Of a DNA stretch of 6,264 nt, positions 1 through 4,692 are shown one piece after another. The DNA is from DASYRM01 sp036004405 (GTDB lineage: Bacteria > Acidobacteriota > Vicinamibacteria > Vicinamibacterales > UBA2999). The notes beneath the pieces are model-generated. The model did not search any database, had not been told where the DNA came from, and saw only the letters and a list, made by a program, of their open reading frames with translations. The stretch is taken from NCBI GenBank assembly GCA_036004405.1, contig DASYRM010000200.1:1-6264 (forward strand), given 5' to 3'. The position numbers and the translations under genes are program-made. Within the stretch, counting starts at the first letter, position 1, and each line of letters begins with the position of its first letter.

Positions 1-1
1 G

Positions 2-397
2 GCGGCCTGCGAGAAGCCGAACACGTTCCAGTTCCTGACGCCGCCCGGCACGCCGATCACGCAGCAGATTCAGGCGATTGCCACCAAGCTCTATGGCGCG
101 GCGAGCGTCGATCTCGAGTCGCAGGCGCGCAAGGACCTGGAAAAGATCGAGAAGCTCGGGCTCGGCACGGCGCCGGTGTGCATGGCCAAGACGCACCTGT
201 CGCTGTCGCACGACGGGAACCTGCGCAACCGGCCGACCGGCTTCACACTGCCGGTGCGCGCGCTGGTACCGAGCGCGGGCGCGGGCTTCGTGGTGGCGCT
301 CTGCGGCGAGATGCAGCGGATGCCGGGGCTGGGCAAGACGCCGGCGTTCCACAACATCGACATCGACGCGCACGGCAATACGGTGGGACTGTTCTGA
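2..397 (+). CDS. fhs: Formate--tetrahydrofolate ligase, C-terminal part (5' end outside window)
   Basis: This is the last 131 codons of formyltetrahydrofolate synthetase, which ligates formate to tetrahydrofolate with ATP hydrolysis to give 10-formyl-THF in the cytoplasm, feeding purine and formyl-Met synthesis or the Wood-Ljungdahl methyl branch. The reading frame is open from base 2 to a TGA at 395-397. It carries the family's conserved C-terminal blocks: KIEKLGLGTAPVCMAKTHLS, then the RPTGFTLPVR block, SAGAGFVVALCGEM, the MPGLGK block and the typical ending NIDIDAHGNTVGLF. The full-length enzyme is about 550-560 residues, so roughly three quarters, including the nucleotide-binding part, lies upstream of the window. 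No frameshift or unusual residue is seen in this part. The identification is strong; whether the host uses it for acetogenesis or only for ordinary folate metabolism cannot be told from here. Confidence 0.96.
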   Translation, partial: AACEKPNTFQFLTPPGTPITQQIQAIATKLYGAASVDLESQARKDLEKIEKLGLGTAPVCMAKTHLSLSHDGNLRNRPTGFTLPVRALVPSAGAGFVVALCGEMQRMPGLGKTPAFHNIDIDAHGNTVGLF

Positions 398-454
398 GCC
401 TCTCGCCCTCTCGCCTTTCGGCTTTGGCTGGCTGGAGGCAAAGGCTAGAGGCTC
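396..454. repeat. Imperfect inverted repeat after fhs, with tandem octamer
   Basis: GAGCCTCT (396-403) is the exact reverse complement of AGAGGCTC (447-454), and inside it GCCTTT (413-418) pairs with AAAGGC (440-445), leaving a 9-base bulge on the left arm and one base on the right. The left arm also contains CTCTCGCC twice in tandem (400-407 and 408-415). The structure begins within the fhs stop codon, so it could act as a 3' stabilising or terminating hairpin. No T-tract follows, so it is not a classical intrinsic terminator. It might also be a copy of a dispersed intergenic repeat; only a genome-wide search would show this. Confidence 0.5.
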
Positions 455-480
455 CGAGCTACCAGCTGGCTGGGCGGGTT

Positions 481-504
481 TCAGGCCCGACGTTCGTGGC
501 CTGA
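481..504. repeat. Inverted repeat upstream of small membrane protein gene
   Basis: TCAGGCC (481-487) and GGCCTGA (498-504) are exact reverse complements separated by 10 bases. The dyad ends 32 bases before the ATG of the small membrane protein gene. It could be an operator, a leader hairpin or a terminator part belonging to fhs. No T-run follows. A 7-bp stem in GC-rich DNA is weak evidence alone. Confidence 0.35.
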
Positions 505-536
505 CGGGTCGGTTGCGAGCGGCCGAAAAGACGGTT

Positions 537-767
537 ATGACTCGCGCCTACCGGGTCTTGGCGGTCTTCTGGGTGCTGCTGGCACTCGTGCCCGGATACT
601 ACGCCGTGACGCTCGACTGGGCGCCGCGCATCGATTTCGACATCATCGGGTTCCTGTTCGTCATTCAGAACGCGCCGCGCCTGCTGGCGTGGGCGCTCAC
701 GATCGGCTGCCTGTTCGGGGCCGTCGCGATGTATCTCCGCTCGAAGGGCATCGGGCCGCAGGGTTAG
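537..767 (+). CDS. Small two-helix membrane protein, unknown function
   Basis: A 76-residue protein of no family I recognise. It starts with a short basic segment (MTRAYR), followed by a hydrophobic helix at about residues 7-26. A polar link with acidic and aromatic residues (27-35) leads to a hydrophobic stretch from 36 to 67, broken around N45-A46-P47-R48, so the second membrane helix is probably 49-67. The tail (RSKGIGPQG) is basic, which with the basic N-terminus suggests both ends face the cytoplasm. The frame is open further upstream, but the earlier portion overlaps fhs in another frame and is Arg/Ser-rich in the way of shadow translations, so ATG 537 is preferred. The ribosome binding site is weak (GAAAAG about 7 bases upstream). 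It lies 139 bases after fhs and 89 before the acetyltransferase. Coding status rests on its coherent hydrophobic pattern. Confidence 0.68.
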   Translation: MTRAYRVLAVFWVLLALVPGYYAVTLDWAPRIDFDIIGFLFVIQNAPRLLAWALTIGCLFGAVAMYLRSKGIGPQG

Positions 768-778
768 AGCCCCACGCG

Positions 779-807
779 TTGCGCCCGCGGCCGCCGCATT
801 GGACAAT
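779..807 (+). promoter_or_regulatory. Candidate promoter for the GNAT gene
   Basis: TTGCGC (779-784) and GACAAT (802-807) stand 17 bases apart, matching the sigma-70 -35 consensus in three of six positions and the -10 consensus in four of six. Transcription would start near 814-815. That gives a leader of about 42 bases to ATG 857, or a leaderless message if the in-frame GTG at 815 is used. The match is modest and inferred only from the sequence. Confidence 0.3.
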
Positions 808-814
808 CGGCGGC
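790..814. repeat. Dyad symmetry over the candidate -10 box
   Basis: GCCGCCG (790-796) mirrors CGGCGGC (808-814). Just inside, ATTG (798-801) mirrors CAAT (804-807) around a GA centre; only C797 is unpaired. The near-complete dyad overlaps the candidate -10 hexamer GACAAT, a typical position for an operator. The two-base centre makes it a poor RNA hairpin but a reasonable site for a dimeric DNA-binding protein. A chance GC-rich palindrome remains possible. Confidence 0.4.
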
Positions 815-856
815 GTGCCCACGCCTCGAGGCGACCGCGCCTCTCCCGGATTCGAG

Positions 857-1351
857 ATGCGGCAAGCGACGCCGGCCGACGCGCCGGCTATCGCGCTCGC
901 CCACGTCGATTCGATTCGCTCTCTAGGGCCCGCGTTCTACCCAGCCCACCTCGTGGACGGCTGGTCCGCGGCGGTCACCCCCGATATGTACGTGCGGGCG
1001 ATGGCGACGGGCGAGGTGTTCTTCATCGCCGTCGCCCCGCTCGATGGCCGGCCAGCCGTGCTCGGCTTCTCGTCGCATGTGCCTGCCGGCGGTGATGACG
1101 GGGCGTCGGTCTACGTGCGCGGGAGCGCGGCGCGGCAGGGTATCGGCAGCGCCTTGTGGCGCCTGGCCGAAGCGCGCGCCCGCGAGCAGGGTGCGCACGC
1201 CATCACCCTCGAGGCGTCGCTGCCGGGCATCGGGTTCTACCGCGCCCAGGGTTTCGTCGAGATCGAGCCGAGCGAGGTGCGCCTGCGTTCGGGTGTGGTG
1301 ATGCCGTGCGTGCTCATGCGGAAGCAGTTGACCGGCACGCGTGCGGGGTAG
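857..1351 (+). CDS. GNAT family N-acetyltransferase
   Basis: A 164-residue Gcn5-related acetyltransferase, predicted to transfer the acetyl group of acetyl-CoA to an amine on an unknown small molecule or protein in the cytoplasm. The first strand and helix match the family opening (MRQATPADAPAIALAHVDSI). The acetyl-CoA pyrophosphate loop is visible as AARQGIGSALW, with R93, Q94, G95, I96 and G97, followed by the helix LAEARAREQG. The C-terminal part holds LEASLPGIGFYRAQGFVEIE, the usual late-motif block with the conserved Tyr before GF. Length is normal for a single GNAT domain. ATG 857 puts the first strand at the very start. An in-frame GTG at 815 would add 14 residues, has no better ribosome binding site and has less GC-biased wobble positions, but fits the candidate promoter as a leaderless start. 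The TAG stop is at 1349-1351. Substrate cannot be predicted. Confidence 0.9.
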   Translation: MRQATPADAPAIALAHVDSIRSLGPAFYPAHLVDGWSAAVTPDMYVRAMATGEVFFIAVAPLDGRPAVLGFSSHVPAGGDDGASVYVRGSAARQGIGSALWRLAEARAREQGAHAITLEASLPGIGFYRAQGFVEIEPSEVRLRSGVVMPCVLMRKQLTGTRAG

Positions 1352-1354
1352 GAT
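1328..1354 (+). promoter_or_regulatory. Candidate promoter for the rhodanese gene
   Basis: TTGACC (1328-1333, five of six to the -35 consensus) and TAGGAT (1349-1354, four of six to the -10 consensus) lie inside the end of the acetyltransferase gene; the -10 box includes its TAG stop codon. The spacer is 15 bases, shorter than the preferred 17. A start near 1361 would leave a leader of about 19 bases carrying the Shine-Dalgarno GAGG at 1370-1373. It suggests the rhodanese gene may be transcribed separately. Confidence 0.3.
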
Positions 1355-1379
1355 CGTGTCACCTGTGCCGAGGTTTCAG

Positions 1380-2225
1380 ATGCGACGCCTTGTTCCGCCT
1401 CTGGTCGCGACCGTCGTCCTTGCCGCTGCCTCCGCCGTCGCGCAGACGCCTCCAGGCACCGTGCCGCTGCTGGTGTCCACCGCGTGGCTCGAGCAGCACC
1501 TCCAGGATCCGAACGTCGTTGTCCTGTGGACCGACCAGGGCGCGCACGACGAGGCGCTCATTGCCGGCGCGCGCACGGTGCCGCACGAGTCGCTGATGAC
1601 CATGCAGGGCGGCCACGGGCTGCCGCCGGCCGACGTCCTCGTCGAAGCGCTGCGGAACGCCGGCGTCTCCAACGACTCGCACGTCGTGGTGTACGGCGAG
1701 CCGCTCTCGGCCGCCTGGCTGTTCTTCGTGCTCGACTATCTCGGTCACCCGCGCGCGTCGATGCTCGACGCCAGCATCACGAAGTGGCGCTCGGAGAACC
1801 GCCCGATCGCACGGACGACGGCGGTGCCGGCGCGCGGCACGTTCACGCCATCGCCGCGTCCGCAGCTGCGCGCCACCGCCGACGACGTCCAGAAAGGGAC
1901 GGCGGCGCGCAGCGCCGTGATCTTCGACGCGCGCAGCGCCCGCGAGTACGAGGCCGGTCACATTCCCGGCGCGAAGCTCCTCACGTTTCAGGACGTGTTT
2001 GCCGACCCGCGCATGCAGACGTTCAAGAGCCGCGACGAACTGGTGGCGATGTTCCGCACTGCCGGCGCGCCGCCGGGCGCCACGGCGGTGACCTATTGCC
2101 AGATCGGCCTGCGCTCGAGCGCGCTCTACTTCGCGGCACGGCTGGCCGGGCTCGACGCCCGCAACTACGTGGGCTCGTGGAGCGACTGGACGGCGCGCGG
2201 CCTGGCGGTCGAGCCCGCCCGCTAG
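1380..2225 (+). CDS. Exported two-domain rhodanese-like sulfurtransferase
   Basis: A 281-residue tandem-rhodanese protein of the thiosulfate/3-mercaptopyruvate sulfurtransferase type, which moves a sulfane sulfur through a Cys persulfide to a thiol or cyanide acceptor. ATG 1380 is chosen because GAGG (1370-1373) stands six bases upstream and because it gives a clean signal peptide: MRR, a hydrophobic core from about 4 to 17, and a likely cleavage after A19-V20-A21. The mature protein should be periplasmic. The first domain (about 27-140) has VVVYGEPLSAAW where a catalytic Cys would be, so it is the usual non-catalytic half. The second (about 155-275) contains FDARSAREYEAGHIPGA and the active-site loop YCQIGLRSS with catalytic C240. 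This loop differs from both CRKGVT of rhodanese and CGSGVT of mercaptopyruvate sulfurtransferase, so the sulfur donor is uncertain. Two in-frame starts upstream (1341, 1356) would bury the signal peptide and are rejected. Confidence 0.93.
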   Translation: MRRLVPPLVATVVLAAASAVAQTPPGTVPLLVSTAWLEQHLQDPNVVVLWTDQGAHDEALIAGARTVPHESLMTMQGGHGLPPADVLVEALRNAGVSNDSHVVVYGEPLSAAWLFFVLDYLGHPRASMLDASITKWRSENRPIARTTAVPARGTFTPSPRPQLRATADDVQKGTAARSAVIFDARSAREYEAGHIPGAKLLTFQDVFADPRMQTFKSRDELVAMFRTAGAPPGATAVTYCQIGLRSSALYFAARLAGLDARNYVGSWSDWTARGLAVEPAR

Positions 2226-2249
2226 AGTCTTGAAGGGCCGCCGGCTGCG

Positions 2250-2573
2250 ATGCTCCGGGCAATCAAGGTCGCGCACACCGTCGTGTGGGCCATGCTGGTG
2301 GCCGTCATCCTGGCGATTCCACTGCTGGCCTGGCAGCAGCGCGACACCGCCGCCGCGGTGCTGACCGCCATCATGCTGGGTGAGGTGCTCGTGCTCGTGG
2401 TCAACGGGTGGCGCTGTCCGTTGACGGACCTGGCGGCGCGCTACACCGACGATCGGCGCGCCAACTTCGACATCTACCTGCCGCTCTGGCTGGCCGCCAA
2501 CAACAAGCGGATCTTCGGCTCGATCTTCGCCGCCGGGCTGGTGTTCTCGATCGTCGTGCGGCTGGCGCGCTGA
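2250..2573 (+). CDS. Three-helix membrane protein with NGWRCPLT motif
   Basis: A 107-residue integral membrane protein. Hydrophobic segments lie at about residues 9-28, 33-52 and 87-105. Between the second and third is a polar, apparently conserved stretch, NGWRCPLTDLAARYTDD (52-68), continuing to NFDIYLPLWLA (72-82). The Gly-Trp-x-Cys-Pro-Leu-Thr pattern recalls DUF2784-type small membrane proteins, but I cannot run a profile search, so this is only a resemblance; no biochemical role is known to me for either. The single Cys56 in a membrane-edge loop is notable beside a periplasmic sulfurtransferase gene, though any link is speculative. The gene begins 24 bases after the rhodanese stop with a poor ribosome binding site (GAAGGG, 12 bases upstream), and its stop is 9 bases before the ASCH gene, consistent with cotranscription. 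Confidence 0.85.
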   Translation: MLRAIKVAHTVVWAMLVAVILAIPLLAWQQRDTAAAVLTAIMLGEVLVLVVNGWRCPLTDLAARYTDDRRANFDIYLPLWLAANNKRIFGSIFAAGLVFSIVVRLAR

Positions 2574-2578
2574 GGGGG
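2572..2578 (+). promoter_or_regulatory. Shine-Dalgarno that fixes the GTG start of the ASCH gene
   Basis: GAGGGGG overlaps the TGA stop of the membrane protein gene and ends four bases before the GTG at 2583. It supports GTG 2583 as the start and implies translational coupling between the two genes. Confidence 0.6.
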
Positions 2579-2582
2579 ATCG

Positions 2583-2885
2583 GTGGTTTTCGCCAAACAG
2601 CTCCGCGAGGGTGTCCGCCGGGGGCGCATCCGCTGCAGCGTCCGCATCTGGCAGCGGCTCAAGGTGAAGGCGGGAGGCCGCTACGCGATGGACGAGGGGC
2701 ACATCGTTGTCGACTCGGTGGAGTCCATCACCAGGCGCGATATCACCCGCGATCTGGCGCGCGAGTCCGGATTTGCCAGCGTCAAGGAGCTGCTTGAAGT
2801 GGCGCAGCACGGCCCCGGCAGGAACGTGTACCTGATCCGGTTCCACTATCTGCCGCCCGGGGCGTGGGACACAATGGATCGATGA
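2583..2885 (+). CDS. ASCH-domain (PUA-like) protein
   Basis: A 100-residue single-domain protein that resembles the ASCH family, a PUA-like beta-barrel fold thought to bind RNA or nucleotides; characterised relatives include N4-acetylcytidine amidohydrolase (YqfB) and a ribonuclease. The first block, MVFAKQLREGVRRGRIRCSV followed by R21, fits the N-terminal strand and the G-x-(K/R)-x-x-(T/S)-x-R signature, here G14-R15-I16-R17-C18-S19-V20-R21. GGRYAMDEGHIVVDSVESI is the barrel core with its ligand-facing strand, followed by ITRDLARESGFASVKELLEV, the helical insert, and a last strand VYLIRFHYL. K5, R17 and R21 are candidates for ligand contact. The start is GTG 2583 with a strong Shine-Dalgarno. 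The stop overlaps the next gene's ATG (ATGA, 2882-2885). Substrate is unknown; an RNA- or nucleoside-related role is inference from the fold. Confidence 0.82.
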   Translation: MVFAKQLREGVRRGRIRCSVRIWQRLKVKAGGRYAMDEGHIVVDSVESITRRDITRDLARESGFASVKELLEVAQHGPGRNVYLIRFHYLPPGAWDTMDR

Positions 2886-3337
2886 CCACGGCTTCCCCGG
2901 CGGTCGATCCGGCCGCCCTCGCGTCGCGCTTCACCGCGCTGACGCTCCCGAAGGACGAGTGGACTCACGCCGCACACCTCACGGTGGGTGCCTGGCACGT
3001 CGATCGGTACGGCCCCGCTGAGGCGCTGACAAAGCTGCGCCACGGCATTCGCCGCTTGAACGAGAGCCATGGCAATGCCAACACCCCTACGGCGGGGTAT
3101 CACGAGACGATTACGGCGGCCTACGTGACGCTGCTGGGCGCGTTTCTTCGGTCCTGTGCACCCAGCCTGCCACTCGTCGCGCGCGTGGAGCGGCTGCTCG
3201 CGAGCCCGCTGGCGGGGCGCGATATGCTGTTCACGTTCTACTCTCGCGATCGCCTGCTGTCGGTCGAGGCTCGCGCGCAGTGGGTGGAGCCGGATCTCGC
3301 GCCGCTGCACCTCGACGCCGCGCTCGGACGCAGGTAG
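2882..3337 (+). CDS. Conserved hypothetical protein with WTHAAHL and GYHETIT motifs
   Basis: A 151-residue, probably soluble and largely helical protein. I recognise its sequence pattern as recurring in bacterial hypothetical proteins but know no function for it. Two His-containing blocks stand out: WTHAAHL (27-33, with H29 and H32) and NTPTAGYHETIT (67-78, with H74 and E75), separated by an amphipathic segment with HGIRRLNESHG (54-64). The spacing of His and Glu on helices suggests a possible metal or substrate site, which is inference. The C-terminal part includes FTFYSRDRLLSVEARAQWVE. ATG 2882 is preferred over the GTG at 2864 because it forms the common ATGA overlap with the ASCH gene, implying translational coupling; that also gives a normal N-terminus. 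The stop lies 31 bases before the serine hydrolase gene. Confidence 0.85.
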   Translation: MTTASPAVDPAALASRFTALTLPKDEWTHAAHLTVGAWHVDRYGPAEALTKLRHGIRRLNESHGNANTPTAGYHETITAAYVTLLGAFLRSCAPSLPLVARVERLLASPLAGRDMLFTFYSRDRLLSVEARAQWVEPDLAPLHLDAALGRR

Positions 3338-3339
3338 CC

Positions 3340-3357
3340 GCGGGTCGTTTGACCCGC
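3340..3357 (+). repeat. Perfect 7-bp hairpin directly before the hydrolase Shine-Dalgarno
   Basis: GCGGGTC (3340-3346) and GACCCGC (3351-3357) form a perfect GC-rich stem with a GTTT loop. It begins two bases after the upstream TAG stop and ends one base before the AGGAG at 3359-3363. No T-tract follows, so termination is doubtful. A role in message processing, stability or ribosome access for the downstream gene is more plausible, but unproven. Confidence 0.6.
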
Positions 3358-3358
3358 C

Positions 3359-3363
3359 AGGAG
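3359..3363 (+). promoter_or_regulatory. Strong Shine-Dalgarno of the serine hydrolase gene
   Basis: AGGAG stands five bases before ATG 3369, the best ribosome binding site in the window. It fixes the start and excludes the upstream open extension of the same frame, which would run through the preceding gene. Confidence 0.75.
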
Positions 3364-3368
3364 AAGTC

Positions 3369-4679
3369 ATGCGCGTGAGCACGCCGGCGGCCGTGGCCGC
3401 TGCTACTGCCGTCGCGGTGGTCGTCGGGTGGGCGCAGGCGCCCGCATTTCCAGACGCGCGCGCGACCGATCCGGTGGCGCTCGGCTGGATGACCGGGGCG
3501 CCGCCGCCGCCGGACAAGATCGTCCGCTTCAGCGACGGCACGCACTACAAGTTCCCGCAGACACGGTGGGCCTTCTCGCACATGCGCGAACTGCTGCCGA
3601 CCGTGGCGGTCCCGCGCGGCGGCGGTCCAGTGTCGGCGCTGCCGCGCGCCGAGCGGCGCGAGCTTGATGCGGTGACCTTCACGCCCATCGGCGCGAGCAC
3701 GCCGACGACCTGGAAGGCGGCCTTCGACGCCAACTACACCGACGGCATCGTCGTCCTGCATCGCGGGCGGATCCTCTACGAGCGCTACGGCGGCGCGCTC
3801 ACCGCCGACCGGCAGCACATTGCGTTCTCGGTGACCAAGTCGTTCGTGGCCACGCTGGCCGGCATCCTGATCGCGGAAGGGCGTCTCGACGAACGTGCCA
3901 CGGTTCCGAAGTACGTGCCGGAGCTGCAGCGGAGCGCGTTCGGCGATGCGACCATCCGGCAGCTGCTCGACATGACGACGGGCCTCGACTACTCCGAGGA
4001 CTACGCCGACGAGAACTCGCCGGTGTGGAACCTCGGGCGCGCCGTCGGCTTTCTCCCGATGCCGCCAGGGTACACGCGCCCGGCGACGAGCTACGCCTAT
4101 CTGGCGTCGCTGAACAAGGGCTATCCCCACGGGGAGCGTTTCGTCTACAAGACGCCCAACACCGACGCGCTCGCGTGGGTGCTGCGCCGCGTCAGCGGCC
4201 AGACCCTGAGCGATCTGCTGCGCGACCGGATCTTTTCGAAGCTGGGCGCCGAGCAGGACGCGTACTTCCTGACCGATGCCACCGGCGTCGAGTTCGGCGG
4301 CGGCGGGCTGCACATGGCGCTGCGCGATCTCGCGCGCTTCGGAGAGACGATGCGGCTCGACGGGACATTCAACGGCCAGCAGATCGTCCCCAAGGCGTTC
4401 GTCGACGACGTGCGCCGGGGCGGCGATCGTGCGAAGTTCGCACCGGCCGGCTACAAGACGCTGCCGGGCGGAAGCTACCACAGCATGTGGTGGCTGCTGC
4501 ACAACGCCCACGGCGCCTACGCGGCTCGCGGCATCCACGGCCAGACGATCTACATCGATCCCGCGGCCGAGATGGTCATCGCCCGCTTTGCCTCGCACCC
4601 GATCGGCGGCAACGTGGGCATTGATCCGATGTCGCTGCCGGCGTATGAAGCGGTTGCCAACTGGTTGATGACCCACTGA
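3369..4679 (+). CDS. Exported serine hydrolase, NylB-like (class C beta-lactamase fold)
   Basis: A 436-residue hydrolase of the beta-lactamase/transpeptidase-like superfamily, closest in pattern to 6-aminohexanoate-dimer hydrolase (NylB) and family VIII esterases. The N-terminus looks like a signal peptide: MRVSTP, a hydrophobic core to about residue 19, and an end near AQA at 22-24. Pro25 makes the exact cleavage uncertain. The nucleophile motif is SVTKS with S154 and K157. MTTGLDYSEDYADENSPVW holds Y212, and YKTPNTD holds Y260, the probable general base. These spacings agree with my recollection of NylB (S112, K115, Y170, Y215). The usual KTG box is replaced by H390-G391-Q392 in GIHGQ, as in this subgroup. 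A Pro-rich N-terminal extension of about 100 residues precedes the catalytic domain. The natural substrate is probably an ester or amide in the envelope or surroundings; nylon-oligomer activity cannot be assumed. It stands 31 bases after the His-rich gene. Confidence 0.92.
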   Translation: MRVSTPAAVAAATAVAVVVGWAQAPAFPDARATDPVALGWMTGAPPPPDKIVRFSDGTHYKFPQTRWAFSHMRELLPTVAVPRGGGPVSALPRAERRELDAVTFTPIGASTPTTWKAAFDANYTDGIVVLHRGRILYERYGGALTADRQHIAFSVTKSFVATLAGILIAEGRLDERATVPKYVPELQRSAFGDATIRQLLDMTTGLDYSEDYADENSPVWNLGRAVGFLPMPPGYTRPATSYAYLASLNKGYPHGERFVYKTPNTDALAWVLRRVSGQTLSDLLRDRIFSKLGAEQDAYFLTDATGVEFGGGGLHMALRDLARFGETMRLDGTFNGQQIVPKAFVDDVRRGGDRAKFAPAGYKTLPGGSYHSMWWLLHNAHGAYAARGIHGQTIYIDPAAEMVIARFASHPIGGNVGIDPMSLPAYEAVANWLMTH

Positions 4680-4686
4680 GCTCAGT
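4675..4686. repeat. 12-bp perfect palindrome at the hydrolase stop
   Basis: ACTGAGCTCAGT is self-complementary and includes the TGA stop of the hydrolase. It lies seven bases before the phosphoesterase ATG. With no loop it cannot fold well as RNA. It may be a protein-binding site or chance. Confidence 0.3.
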
Positions 4687-4692
4687 CGACAC

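Noticed and set aside
396..454. Classical rho-independent terminator for fhs
   Set aside because: The arms pair but with a large bulge, and no T-tract follows, so it is listed only as an inverted repeat.
78..536. Long N-terminal extension of the small membrane protein in the same frame
   Set aside because: This part overlaps fhs in another frame and translates to Arg/Ser-rich sequence; the coherent protein begins at ATG 537.
689..814. Upstream extension of the acetyltransferase to position 689
   Set aside because: It overlaps the small membrane protein gene and precedes the natural first strand of the GNAT domain with Arg/His/Pro-rich shadow sequence.
1359..2846. 495-codon open frame on the minus strand
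   Set aside because: It lies opposite the rhodanese, membrane and ASCH genes, is very rich in Arg, His, Gly and Ala without any domain pattern, and is the usual antisense shadow of GC-rich coding DNA.
2870..2875. CACAAT as a -10 box for a leaderless start of the His-rich gene at 2882
   Set aside because: No acceptable -35 hexamer stands at 16-18 bases upstream, and the ATGA overlap explains expression by coupling with the ASCH gene.
3369..4679. Antibiotic-resistance beta-lactamase
   Set aside because: The SxxK fold is shared, but the detailed motifs (LDYSEDYAD, YKTPNTD, HGQ instead of KTG) point to the NylB/esterase group rather than true class C beta-lactamases.
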